A DNA stretch of 61,597 nucleotides from Spirochaetaceae bacterium (lineage in GTDB: Bacteria; Spirochaetota; Spirochaetia; DSM-27196; SKKC01), in contig SKXQ01000060.1 of NCBI GenBank assembly GCA_007128315.1, positions 1 through 61,597 on the forward strand, in the 5' to 3' direction. The position numbers and the translations under genes were made by a program. The notes beneath the pieces are model-generated. The model worked only from the letters and a program-made list of their open reading frames with translations. It had not been told where the DNA came from and ran no database searches. Positions within the stretch are counted from its first letter, which is position 1. Every line of letters begins with the position of its first letter. Positions 7,769 through 15,631 of this stretch are shown one piece after another.

Positions 7769-9388
7769 GTGCAAAGAATTGAGACGATTTACAGGGATGC
7801 AGGAATTGTGGTGCGTACTAAGGCACCGAATGTAGCCGTCGTGCTCACGGTTGTCGCATTCCTGCTTCCGATAACCATCGTAAACGATGTACTGGACGGC
7901 AGGATTGTCAACGCGGCACTTACCGCCGTTATAGAAGGCATAATTATTCTCTCGATTTTTCAGTTGTACAGAGGCCGATTCCGCTCAGCAACACTTATGC
8001 CTCTAGTGCTGATAACGCTGGTGCTTGTTGTCTTATCCGTAGTCGTTGAACCTGAATCCGCCTACCAGGTCTATGTGATTACCGTGTATATGGTTCCTCC
8101 GCTTGTGCTCTCACTCGTCATCAGCGAAACAGAGTGGCACACTCTGGCTGTGATGCTCGCCGGAGTCGCCACAATCGTAGCGGTGTCACTGTTTGTTATC
8201 CGACCCGTTTTATCAGTTGAGGAAGGTGCATTTGTTGTCACTCGCCTGATGACCGCCACAGTCATCTATATTCTGACCGGTTTCTTTGCGTTCCGTGTCG
8301 CCCGGGCAAGTCGCAGCTCCATGGAGCTTATCGAGCAGACTAACGTGAAGAACGAGGACTCGCTGCATTCCATCGCGAAGATCGTACAGGATGCCGATTC
8401 AAGTGTAGATGCATTGCTTTCAGTGGAGAGCCAGTTTAATGCCGCACAGTCGGAAGCAGACGAAATTCGCCACCAGACAAGCTCCGTCAACGAGCAAATT
8501 TCCGGACTTCGCGCGTCCGTAGATCAGGCTCTGTCCTTCATTCGAAAAACCGCCGATCGTGTTTCCGGCTTTCACGCACAGGTTGATGAGCAGAACACCG
8601 TCGTGCAGGAGTCGACCGCTGCGGTAAACGAAATGTCAGCCTCGCTTGATTCGGTCGCTGTGATCACGAGTGAAAAGAAAGAGGCATCGGAGCGCCTTGT
8701 ATCGATAGGCGAGGCGGGGCTCGAAGATCTTAACCGGACAACCGAGGCGTTCGACGTCGTCGCGCAGGAAGTCGACGCTCTACATGAGATAAACAAGATC
8801 GTCAGTGATATTGCGGCCCGGACGAATCTCCTGTCGATGAACGCAGCAATCGAAGCCGCCCACGCGGGCTCGGGTGGCCGCGGTTTTGCTGTTGTTGCCG
8901 AGGAAATTCGAAAGCTCGCGACTAATACAGCTGAGAACTCGAGGGTCGTATCGGAGCGGTTGAAGAGACTCATGGATACCGTCAAGAATACTTCAAGCCA
9001 CGTCGAGCACTCAGCACGCAGTATGGCGGAAATCGCCCGGGAAGTCCGGCTCGTATCAGAAGCTTTTGCAGAGATCACGGGTTCAACCGCAGAGTTGAGC
9101 AGCGGTGGACGCGAAATACTGCAGGCAATGCAGGCGCTTCAGAACAGCTCGGTGGCGGTGCGGGATGGCTCGGATGAGATCGCCCAGGAGCAGAGCCTCG
9201 CTTCTGAGCAGATCGAAAGTATAGACACGATCACCGAACAGATCAGCACTGCTGCTCTCCACATGGATCAGTCGCTCGACGCAATTGGCCGGTCAATGAA
9301 TGATCTGCAGGAGACCATCACTCGTGGTACAAACAAGACTTCGGCGTTGACCGAGTCTATAGCACGTTTTTCTACGAGCCAATCCTGA
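7769..9388 (+). CDS. Methyl-accepting chemotaxis protein with membrane sensor
   Basis: A 539-residue chemoreceptor. Residues about 20-180 hold roughly six hydrophobic segments with short loops and no large periplasmic domain, so it probably senses inside or at the membrane. No clear HAMP domain is seen. Residues about 195-530 are a long coiled coil. Its tip is the conserved hairpin DIAARTNLLSMNAAIEAAHAG..GRGFAVVAEEIRKLA, which contacts CheA/CheW. Starts at GTG after GGCGGTGAGG, a good ribosome-binding site. It stands alone in its transcription unit, probably feeding the general chemotaxis pathway. Confidence 0.92.
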   Translation: MQRIETIYRDAGIVVRTKAPNVAVVLTVVAFLLPITIVNDVLDGRIVNAALTAVIEGIIILSIFQLYRGRFRSATLMPLVLITLVLVVLSVVVEPESAYQVYVITVYMVPPLVLSLVISETEWHTLAVMLAGVATIVAVSLFVIRPVLSVEEGAFVVTRLMTATVIYILTGFFAFRVARASRSSMELIEQTNVKNEDSLHSIAKIVQDADSSVDALLSVESQFNAAQSEADEIRHQTSSVNEQISGLRASVDQALSFIRKTADRVSGFHAQVDEQNTVVQESTAAVNEMSASLDSVAVITSEKKEASERLVSIGEAGLEDLNRTTEAFDVVAQEVDALHEINKIVSDIAARTNLLSMNAAIEAAHAGSGGRGFAVVAEEIRKLATNTAENSRVVSERLKRLMDTVKNTSSHVEHSARSMAEIAREVRLVSEAFAEITGSTAELSSGGREILQAMQALQNSSVAVRDGSDEIAQEQSLASEQIESIDTITEQISTAALHMDQSLDAIGRSMNDLQETITRGTNKTSALTESIARFSTSQS

Positions 9389-9394
9389 GGGTGT

Positions 9395-10696
9395 GTGTTC
9401 GCCCTGGCCGGCCTGGAGATACTGATGAGACGGTCTCGTCGCAGAGATACACACGCATACCGCTGGCTGCACGGCATCGTTCGTCCGTGCATACGCGTTC
9501 CCATGCAGTGGTACTATCGAATCCGGCCGACAAACACGGGTATCTTCCGGTGCATACGCCCGCCTTACATCGTCATACCCAACCATGTCATGACCTGGGA
9601 CCCGCTTCTGATCAGTTTCTACGTAAGAGATCCGATACACTTTGTTGCCTCGGATGCGAACTTCCGCAGCTCCCTGGCGTCGTGGTGGCTGCGACGCTTC
9701 GGTGCTATCGCGAAATCGAAACTGAGAGATGATTTCGGTACGCTGCGCGCAGTCATGGATCTCCTGCGAGAAGGAAAGGTCGTCGGACTCTTTGCCGAGG
9801 GCGAGCGAACCTGGGACGGGACGACGCTGCCCATCATTCCGTCAACCGCAAAACTTGTAAAAGCAGCGAACGTACCCGTGGTCGTACCGGTGCTGAAGGG
9901 AGCCTATTACTCGCTTCCACGCTGGGCCTTCGCCTCGCGTCGGGGAAAAATAGAAATCGACTATCGGCTTGCCCTGACGCGGGACGAGATCCTTCGCATG
10001 AGCGTGGATGAGATCCGAGTCAGGATCGAGCGGATCATGTACCACGATGAGGACTCGTGGCAGAGCAAAAACCCGATTGGCTTTACTTCACGGCGTGCCG
10101 CGGAGCCCATGCAACTGTTTCTGTTTTACTGTCCGAACTGCGAGCGTCTGAACTGCTTGGACAGCAAAGGACGGCGCGTGTTCTGCACCGAGTGCGGGTA
10201 CAAGGTGATTTTTTCTCTGTACGGGCGATTCCTGCCTGGACGATCCTCGGCATCGAATACCGTGATCTACGAAACGATACGAGCATGGGCCCGGGCGCAG
10301 GACAGTTATCTGGACACGCATCTGAGGGAACGCGCGTCCGAAGCGGGCAATGCGTCCGCTTCGGAGACGGATGATCCTCTGGGCCCCGAGGTCTTCCACG
10401 ACGAACACGTCAGACTTTCGATGGGCTACCGTATGGTTCGACCGGCAGTCCAGGCTCATGGAAGGCTTGCGCTTCATATCCGCGGTCTCGAGTTCACGGC
10501 CACCGATGGCGTAACCACCCGCTATCCCTGGAACCTGATCAACGGCCTGAATGTTGTGTACCAGGCACAGCTTGAGTTCTATCACAAGCGAAAGCTGATT
10601 GTGCTCGATTTTCCCGGACGCGACACTTCCGGCTACAAGTATCTCCTCTGCGGACAGAAACTAATCAACCTCGGGTCTACCCCGATACCAGATTGA
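9395..10696 (+). CDS. PlsC-like acyltransferase with internal zinc ribbon
   Basis: A 433-residue lysophospholipid acyltransferase-like protein. Motif I is NHVMTWD (the NHxxxxD catalytic pair, near residue 65), and FAEGERTWDG matches the motif III glycerol-phosphate-binding block. That domain covers about residues 30-215. Unusually, it is followed by a CxxC-x14-CxxC zinc ribbon (from CPNC to CTEC, about 246-267) and a further 165-residue C-terminal part with no recognised domain. The start is uncertain: several GTG codons follow the GAGG site that overlaps the previous stop, and an ATG at 9425 is possible. Its 3' end overlaps the convergent symporter gene by 36 bp. Confidence 0.75.
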   Translation: MFALAGLEILMRRSRRRDTHAYRWLHGIVRPCIRVPMQWYYRIRPTNTGIFRCIRPPYIVIPNHVMTWDPLLISFYVRDPIHFVASDANFRSSLASWWLRRFGAIAKSKLRDDFGTLRAVMDLLREGKVVGLFAEGERTWDGTTLPIIPSTAKLVKAANVPVVVPVLKGAYYSLPRWAFASRRGKIEIDYRLALTRDEILRMSVDEIRVRIERIMYHDEDSWQSKNPIGFTSRRAAEPMQLFLFYCPNCERLNCLDSKGRRVFCTECGYKVIFSLYGRFLPGRSSASNTVIYETIRAWARAQDSYLDTHLRERASEAGNASASETDDPLGPEVFHDEHVRLSMGYRMVRPAVQAHGRLALHIRGLEFTATDGVTTRYPWNLINGLNVVYQAQLEFYHKRKLIVLDFPGRDTSGYKYLLCGQKLINLGSTPIPD

Positions 10697-12091
10697 TGAC
10701 GGCGTTCCGAATGCACGTTTCCCGGCCAGTATGCGGTACGCGATGCCCGCTGCGACGACGTACCCGGCGACGAGCGTAAGTGCTGCAAGAAACAGCCCCG
10801 GTTCCCCACGACTGACACTATACGCAGGCAGGTTAATGGCCAGAATCAATGGTATCACCAGCGCGAAAACGACCGCCGAAGTAAACACATAATCGCTCGC
10901 AACCGGAGTCTCGAAATCCGGATCGACCATGCGAAGAAGGGCAAGGCCGGTGGGCAGGGTTCCGGTCATACCCCCGAAAATAATCAGTGTGCGATGAAAG
11001 CGATACGTGTGAAACAGACGCGATGCCATCCATGGAACCGAAACCAGGACGAAAACCCCGACCGTGGCCGAAACAATGAGAATCGGGAGCCAGTACTGCA
11101 TCACCACCACGAGCGAGATGGCACCGACTGCCGAGGCTACCATAATATCGACCGAACCGCCGGCGACTCGGGTCAGCATGCCCGAATCAAGCGCATCGTG
11201 CCAGCCGAACGCGAGCAGTATCCGCTTGACGAACATCGCCGTGATAACGGCGAAAACGAAGTTGAGCCCCCAGAGGTTCACGGCAAGATCGGCCCCGAGC
11301 TCGCCTGTGGCGATTAACGCAGACGTGATTCCCCGCAGTACAAGGTAGCTCAACAGGTAGGTCGCAAAGATCATGCCGATATTGAGACTCATGGTGTCTA
11401 TTGCTTCGGATACAGAGGTTAGTCGTGATCCGACCGGGCGCTCGTGGGCGCGGGAGTAGAAGCCTTTGCGGTGATCGGGGCGCTCGGTTGCCTTCGCGGT
11501 ATTCCGGTCAGCCCATCCCTTCCGGTATCCGTAGTTCACCATGAATACACCGCCGAAGCTCGCGAGCAGAAAGCCAATCGCGGCAAAGGTAAGCCCGACA
11601 GACCCGGCTCCGATAAAACCGAAAGCTTCCCAACCACGGCCGATTGCAAAAGCCTGACCGGGACCCAGGGCGAAACCCAGCGGAACGAAGAATCCGAAGG
11701 CGGGAAACAGGTCCGGCATAATGGTGTTCATAAGCGCCCAGGTCAGGAGGAGTCCCAGAAACCCTTGCGCGCCGTACTGGAACACGACACTGACTGTCGT
11801 ACCCGAAATTCCGCGCGTACCCCGATTCATCGTGGACTCTGAAGCGCGAAGGGTAATTGCGATAAATGAAATACTCATGAGGTGATAGACGAGTTCACCA
11901 AGATTGTCCGCGCTTAATTCGAGTTGCGGTGCAGCGTAGTTGTACAATGGGAGCAGCAGGAAGCCGGCAGTAATCGCATTGGGAATCAGATATTTCTGGA
12001 GAACGTGTATGCGTGTGCGAAGATATGTGGCACCGAGGAGTGCAACCGACACGAGTCCAATGTCGACAAAGAATGTCCAGTAGAAATCCAT
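10661..12091 (-). CDS. GltS-type sodium/glutamate symporter-like membrane protein
   Basis: A 476-residue polytopic membrane protein with about ten to twelve hydrophobic helices in two halves joined by a charged loop near residues 190-225. The segment FVPLGFALGPGQAFAIGRGWEAFGFIGAGSVGLTFA, split by membrane boundaries, matches the pore-loop region of the ESS/GltS family, and MTGTLPTGLALLR in the second half resembles the repeat counterpart. It is longer than E. coli GltS (401). Family membership is fairly safe; the substrate could be glutamate or another organic anion. A small conserved gene lies 42 bp upstream on the same strand. Confidence 0.75.
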   Translation of the reverse strand: MDFYWTFFVDIGLVSVALLGATYLRTRIHVLQKYLIPNAITAGFLLLPLYNYAAPQLELSADNLGELVYHLMSISFIAITLRASESTMNRGTRGISGTTVSVVFQYGAQGFLGLLLTWALMNTIMPDLFPAFGFFVPLGFALGPGQAFAIGRGWEAFGFIGAGSVGLTFAAIGFLLASFGGVFMVNYGYRKGWADRNTAKATERPDHRKGFYSRAHERPVGSRLTSVSEAIDTMSLNIGMIFATYLLSYLVLRGITSALIATGELGADLAVNLWGLNFVFAVITAMFVKRILLAFGWHDALDSGMLTRVAGGSVDIMVASAVGAISLVVVMQYWLPILIVSATVGVFVLVSVPWMASRLFHTYRFHRTLIIFGGMTGTLPTGLALLRMVDPDFETPVASDYVFTSAVVFALVIPLILAINLPAYSVSRGEPGLFLAALTLVAGYVVAAGIAYRILAGKRAFGTPSSIWYRGRPEVD

Positions 12092-12133
12092 GGCAGCCGT
12101 ACCATATGAGAGAAGCGGTGAGTGTGTCTATAT

Positions 12134-12442
12134 TCAGATCGTACCGTCGAGAGCCCGTTCGAGTAACTCCTCCCATTCCTGGTCCAGGCTCAGGTCTGGT
12201 AGTTCTGCACCGGAGCGACCGTACCAGTATCGGGCATTAGGTATATCGCCCTCGACGCGATGGAGATACGCATGGATGCGGGCACCGGCAGGGTCCGGAA
12301 TCTGCTGGCATAAACCATGCGCGGTTTCCCAGTTACCAAGCTTGTCGTGCCACAGGGATCTGAGACTCAGAGGCAGGTTTTCGTCCGGGACATCGCCTGA
12401 GCGTATGCGTTCAAGAATTGCGGTTTTGTTGAATGGTTCCAT
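12134..12442 (-). CDS. Small conserved protein of unknown function
   Basis: 102 residues from the ATG giving MEPFNKTAIL. The sequence has a run DKLGNWETAHGLCQQIPDPAGARIH split by AYLHRVEGDIPNARYWYGRSG. This matches a small family I have seen in diverse bacteria, where the motif resembles a single TPR-like helical repeat (work with a partner, H-A-Y-L-H-R-x-E-G-D). No catalytic motif is visible and no function is assigned. It precedes the GltS-like gene on the same strand. A longer open frame extends upstream to 12619 but its extra residues look like non-coding translation. Confidence 0.65.
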   Translation of the reverse strand: MEPFNKTAILERIRSGDVPDENLPLSLRSLWHDKLGNWETAHGLCQQIPDPAGARIHAYLHRVEGDIPNARYWYGRSGAELPDLSLDQEWEELLERALDGTI

Positions 12443-12513
12443 GATGTCAGAGTATATACCCTTGCAGTACGATGTGTGCGTACGGGAACACGATCTTGTA
12501 GAACCGGTTGAGA

Positions 12514-12609
12514 TCAGAAAATCTCGATTACTTCCATAAAAACAATGAACAGGTAATGGAGCGTACCATACACTGCAAAAAACACGAGAAATTTTCCAAT
12601 AAGGTCCAT
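12514..12609 (-). CDS. Possible 31-residue single-helix membrane protein
   Basis: A short frame starting MDLIGKFLVFF and ending EVIEIF. Residues 4-25 are almost entirely hydrophobic, which would form one membrane helix with a short acidic tail. It lies in a 250-bp gap that otherwise has no gene. No strong ribosome-binding site is present (only GGTG a few bases upstream), so this could be chance in a non-coding stretch. Context gives no function. Confidence 0.3.
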   Translation of the reverse strand: MDLIGKFLVFFAVYGTLHYLFIVFMEVIEIF

Positions 12610-12686
12610 GCACCAACATCCGTGATCAAACTGTAAAAACAGAGTACCCGCGGTCACGCTGGCGTGAATCTATAACCCGAATGAGA

Positions 12687-12710
12687 GACCATCGTCAGCC
12701 GACGATGGTC
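12687..12710 (-). terminator. Inverted repeat over the stop codon of the 12695 gene
   Basis: A perfect 10-bp inverted repeat (GACCATCGTC / GACGATGGTC) with a four-base loop. The upstream gene's TGA (12695-12697) is inside it. No T-run follows on the minus strand, so it is either a weak terminator or a 3'-end stabilising hairpin. Confidence 0.4.
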
Positions 12711-13012
12711 CCGTCGTGGACTTCGACGTTGGAAGGGGTGTTCTGCTCGAGAATTTCGCGCAGGCGGGATCTGGAACGCTGATCTTCGAGTTTACCGATG
12801 ACGTGTAGTTCTTTCTTTTCCGCATCGCCGAAGGTTACGGTGATGTTTGGCTTACCCGCGATAATCGGGTCCTGCTTGACAGCATCGAGAATGGTCGTTT
12901 TGATGCGTTCCTTATCCTCCGAACCCCAGACATCACCTTCGAGAATACGCTTTCCCATAAACAGCGACGGCATCGCGTCGCCGCCTCCAGCGTTCTGGCC
13001 GAAATGTGTCAT
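12695..13012 (-). CDS. Small BON-like protein of unknown function
   Basis: 105 residues from the ATG giving MTHFGQNAGGG, preceded by GAGGAGG seven bases upstream, one of the best ribosome-binding sites in the window. After a Gly-rich N-terminus the chain reads RIKTTILDAVKQDPIIA, ITVTFGDAEKKELHVIGKLEDQ and LREILEQNTPSNVEV. This alternation of a helix, a strand with GK and a second helix resembles a BON domain, the fold of OsmY-like proteins, though without a signal peptide. Similarity is only by pattern. A promoter candidate lies at 13046-13074, so it is probably transcribed alone. Confidence 0.6.
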   Translation of the reverse strand: MTHFGQNAGGGDAMPSLFMGKRILEGDVWGSEDKERIKTTILDAVKQDPIIAGKPNITVTFGDAEKKELHVIGKLEDQRSRSRLREILEQNTPSNVEVHDGTIVG

Positions 13013-13045
13013 GTATTGCCTCCTCGCGGATTGTGCTGTAATCAA

Positions 13046-13074
13046 AAACTACCAATGCAGACGGTACAGGTCAA
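13046..13074 (-). promoter_or_regulatory. Promoter candidate for the BON-like gene
   Basis: Reading the minus strand, TTGACC (13074-13069) and TAGTTT (13051-13046) are 17 bp apart and stand about 35 bp before the start codon. The -35 is good, the -10 weak. Confidence 0.4.
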
Positions 13075-13096
13075 ATCAGCGAGGTTTATGGCTTCC

Positions 13097-13237
13097 TGGG
13101 CCCAGTAGGACTTGATCTACAGTCGCACACTTCGTGTGTGCTCCTTTCGACCCGCCTTCGCTCCTAAAATGACATCCTGTCATTTTACGCTCCCATCCGG
13201 TCGCGTCGGAGCTTCGCTTCAAGTCCTACTGGGGCCC
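13097..13237. repeat. 140-bp palindromic element bounded by tRNA 3'-end copies
   Basis: Bases 13097-13115 repeat, in the same orientation, the last 19 bases of the tRNA (13277-13295) exactly. Bases 13218-13237 carry the same sequence inverted, with one extra G. The two copies therefore bracket a 140-bp element as inverted ends. Inside are two hairpins: a 6-bp stem at 13125-13141 and a perfect 10-bp stem with a three-base loop at 13165-13187. No ORF is present. It looks like a remnant or site of a tRNA-targeting element, or a small palindromic repeat unit grown from tRNA sequence. Confidence 0.7.
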
Positions 13238-13243
13238 TCCCAT

Positions 13244-13267
13244 AAAAAAAACCACCCGTGAGGGTGG
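13244..13267 (-). terminator. Rho-independent terminator of the tRNA gene
   Basis: On the minus strand a 6-bp GC stem (CCACCC / GGGTGG) with a four-base loop is followed by eight T residues. It lies about 10 bp past the tRNA 3' end. Confidence 0.88.
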
Positions 13268-13276
13268 CTTCTGTTA

Positions 13277-13350
13277 TGGGCCCAGTAGGACTTGAACCTA
13301 CGACCAATGGATTATGAGTCCACTGCTCTAACCAACTGAGCTATGGGCCC
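13277..13350 (-). tRNA. tRNA with CAU anticodon, probably tRNA-Ile2 (lysidine type)
   Basis: A full cloverleaf reads on the minus strand: acceptor GGGCCCA pairing with TGGGCCC, D-arm AGCTCAGTTGGTTAGAGC, anticodon loop CTCATAA (anticodon CAT), and T-arm GTAGGTTCAAGTCCTAC. The CCA end is not encoded. The acceptor stem has C4-G69 and C5-G68, which TilS uses to recognise tRNA-Ile2, and the region after the anticodon stem (TTGGTCG) also matches E. coli ileX better than elongator tRNA-Met. I therefore favour isoleucine (AUA codons after lysidine modification); elongator Met remains possible. Confidence 0.9.
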
Positions 13351-13403
13351 TTTGTTGAAGGCGAAGGGTAGCGAGGGAGGGGCTTGTCTGTCAAGATAAT
13401 CGG

Positions 13404-14159
13404 GTGCAGAGCCTGTATGACTATCCGGATATCTACGATGCGATGCATGCGGCTGTGGTCGAGGATGTCGAAGTTTACGGTGATCTTGCGCGGCATACCG
13501 GGGGGCCGGTGCTCGAGGTTGGCTGCGGGACCGGGCGGATTTCTTCGGCACTTGTCGGAGCAGGGTTCACGGTGTACGGGCTTGATTCCAGTGTGGTGCT
13601 TCTTGCGCGTGCTCAGGAAAAGATAGAACGGCTTCAGACTGATAATGGTGCCGCCGTCGGGCGCTTCATTCCGCTTCAGGCAGACATTCTCGAGTATTCA
13701 GACCCACTTTCTGTCCCGCTGGTAATCCTGCCTCTGAATTTCTGCGCCCATCTGCATACCATGTGTGCGCTTGTGGGTATGTTTGCGGCGGTTCGGCGTT
13801 TGCTCGCTCCCGGGGGGCAGGTTGTCCTGCATGCTTTTCCTGAGGGTTCAGGGGTTGCCGAAAGAGACGGGCTGGTACATCGTGCTTCATTGAGCCTGAG
13901 GGACGCAGGAAAGTGCGACTGGTACGAGTCACGGACGGTGTCTGGGGGTCTGGAACGACTGATCTGGTACGTTCAGACGTCTGACTCTGACTACACCTTT
14001 TCTCTCGTACTGCGCATCTGGAACAGACGTGACTTAGTGCGTGCTGCCGCCACTGCCGGATTCAGACTGGTGGAGCCTGACACTCCGTTCGCCGGGGATG
14101 CGCTCTTTCTGAGATTTGCTGCCGCATCGGAGGCCGCTGCTACAGAGAATCAACCCTGA
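13404..14159 (+). CDS. Class I SAM-dependent methyltransferase
   Basis: A 251-residue Rossmann-fold methyltransferase. Motif I is PVLEVGCGTGRISSAL, the acidic end of beta-2 is VYGLDSS, and motif IV is in the LVILPLNFCAHL segment. The C-terminal half holds a beta-rich lid typical of small-molecule methyltransferases (UbiE/YrrT-like). Starts at GTG; the ATG at 13417 is out of frame. Its substrate is unknown. It is convergent with the next gene, overlapping by 20 bp at the 3' ends. Confidence 0.8.
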   Translation: MQSLYDYPDIYDAMHAAVVEDVEVYGDLARHTGGPVLEVGCGTGRISSALVGAGFTVYGLDSSVVLLARAQEKIERLQTDNGAAVGRFIPLQADILEYSDPLSVPLVILPLNFCAHLHTMCALVGMFAAVRRLLAPGGQVVLHAFPEGSGVAERDGLVHRASLSLRDAGKCDWYESRTVSGGLERLIWYVQTSDSDYTFSLVLRIWNRRDLVRAAATAGFRLVEPDTPFAGDALFLRFAAASEAAATENQP

Positions 14160-14916
14160 GTATGCTTCCCGAATCGATATCCGTCCGGGTCAACAGCGAG
14201 AGAATTTTCGATGCGGAAAACTGAGGTGTGTTAAGGGTGCCGCTTCGTTTGAGCTCGCGGAAGGTTTCCCGGTCCCGGAGATGTGCTGCGTCCGCCGCAC
14301 GCAGGGTCTCCTGCATATGGCTTTCCACTGTCCCCGGTGACACGGAACAGACCCAGACGGGGGCTGCCTGGTCTTCCTGTTCGGTCTGTATGGCCTGGGT
14401 GAGCATGTCCAGGGCGGCTTTGGACATGCAGTACATGCCGACGCCTGCCATGGCACGGGTACCCAGCCCTGACGAGATGTTAATAATGCGCGCGGAAATC
14501 GCGTCTCCTCGGGACGTACGGGCTGCGAGGAATGCATCGGCGAACAGTGCCGGGGCAATGGTGTTCACGGAATGAAGCGATATCAGGTCGCGGGGGTTGA
14601 GGTGACCAACCCGGGCTACCGGCTCGAGGAGGGCTGCGTTGTTGACAAGGATGGCAGTACCGGCAGTTTCGGTTACGCAGGCTTCGCACACCGCACGGGC
14701 CACGTCGCTGGCAGCGGGTGCATCGGAGAGATCGCACTGAGTCCATCGGAGGTCGACACCGCGTTCTTGTGCGAGCGTAACGAGATCATCGTTCACGCTG
14801 CGGCTTACGCAGAACAGATGTCCCACGCCTCCATCAATCAGCAGTCGTGCCGTTGCTTCGCCGAGGCCTTTGGATGCTCCGGTCAGTACAACGGAAAACG
14901 TCGAATAGTCGCTCAT
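14140..14916 (-). CDS. Short-chain dehydrogenase, sepiapterin/benzil reductase-like
   Basis: A 258-residue SDR. It has the NADP-binding [12 protein letters not shown] at residues 12-23, an SR pair after beta-2 that favours NADPH, the NNA motif ([10 protein letters not shown]), and the catalytic Ser-Tyr-Lys (ISSG..., YCMSKAALD). The C-terminal [11 protein letters not shown] and the late ESR layout resemble the sepiapterin reductase/YueD (benzil reductase) subgroup. It overlaps the rlpA stop codon by four bases and is the second gene of that unit. The substrate is not predictable. Confidence 0.82.
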   Translation of the reverse strand: MSDYSTFSVVLTGASKGLGEATARLLIDGGVGHLFCVSRSVNDDLVTLAQERGVDLRWTQCDLSDAPAASDVARAVCEACVTETAGTAILVNNAALLEPVARVGHLNPRDLISLHSVNTIAPALFADAFLAARTSRGDAISARIINISSGLGTRAMAGVGMYCMSKAALDMLTQAIQTEQEDQAAPVWVCSVSPGTVESHMQETLRAADAAHLRDRETFRELKRSGTLNTPQFSASKILSLLTRTDIDSGSILRVDSL

Positions 14917-15575
14917 GGTGTTGAGCGTCTCACAAAGGCGTCGGGAAAGCCAAGACGTGCAAGGAGATTGAGGGTTTCTCCGAGCTCTTCCGGCAGAACC
15001 GCCCGGATCACGACACGCGTAAAGCCACCTGCATCCTCGGTAATGGCCCTGAGGCCTGCCCGCCGGAGGCTTTCCTGGGTCAGCAAGGCATTCTGTCTGC
15101 TCCCGAATGATGCTACCTGCAGGGTCAGGACATCAGTGGCAGATTGCGTGTCCGCGGTAACCGCAGGCCCGCCGGTTTCGACTTCGGTGGGTTGGTCACC
15201 GACGACGCTGATTCTGACCCGCGCCACACCCGAGGCGATCATGCCGAGTTCCGCTGCCGCAGCGCGCGAGACATCAATAATCCTCCCGTCGACGAATGGC
15301 CCCCGGTCGTTGATGCGGACCTCCACGCGGCGGTCTGTCTCCAGGTTGTGAACTTCGACGGTGGTTCCGAAAGGGATCGAGCGGTGAGCGGCCGTCATTG
15401 CGTTCATGTCAAAGCGTTCACCGTTTGCGGTGGTTCTGCCGTGAAACCCGGGGCCGTACCAGCTGGCCTGTCCGACGGTCTCAAAGGCAGCAGTGGACCC
15501 GGCAGCGATCATCATCAATATGTTCAGAACGATAAATCTGACGTTCACATGTTCTGTATCGGCATCCGCGACCAC
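14913..15575 (-). CDS. rlpA: RlpA-family septal ring lytic transglycosylase-like protein
   Basis: 220 residues. A hydrophobic N-terminus ([20 protein letters not shown]) is probably a signal peptide or anchor. The double-psi beta-barrel is unmistakable: [30 protein letters not shown] and [18 protein letters not shown], with the Asp thought to be catalytic. Residues about 140-215 form a SPOR-like peptidoglycan-binding domain ([15 protein letters not shown]). RlpA cleaves or remodels peptidoglycan at the septum. A GTG at 15548 would give a tighter signal peptide than the listed first start. It heads a two-gene unit with the SDR gene. Confidence 0.88.
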   Translation of the reverse strand: MVADADTEHVNVRFIVLNILMMIAAGSTAAFETVGQASWYGPGFHGRTTANGERFDMNAMTAAHRSIPFGTTVEVHNLETDRRVEVRINDRGPFVDGRIIDVSRAAAAELGMIASGVARVRISVVGDQPTEVETGGPAVTADTQSATDVLTLQVASFGSRQNALLTQESLRRAGLRAITEDAGGFTRVVIRAVLPEELGETLNLLARLGFPDAFVRRSTP

Positions 15576-15631
15576 AAATTACAGGCGCAACAATTGCCGA
15601 TGGCCCTGTTCTCTCCTATACTTCCGTGTCT

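Noticed and set aside
13097-13240. Integron attC site
   Set aside because: The palindromic element has no recognisable attC core sites and no integrase or gene cassette is nearby; the tRNA match explains its ends better.
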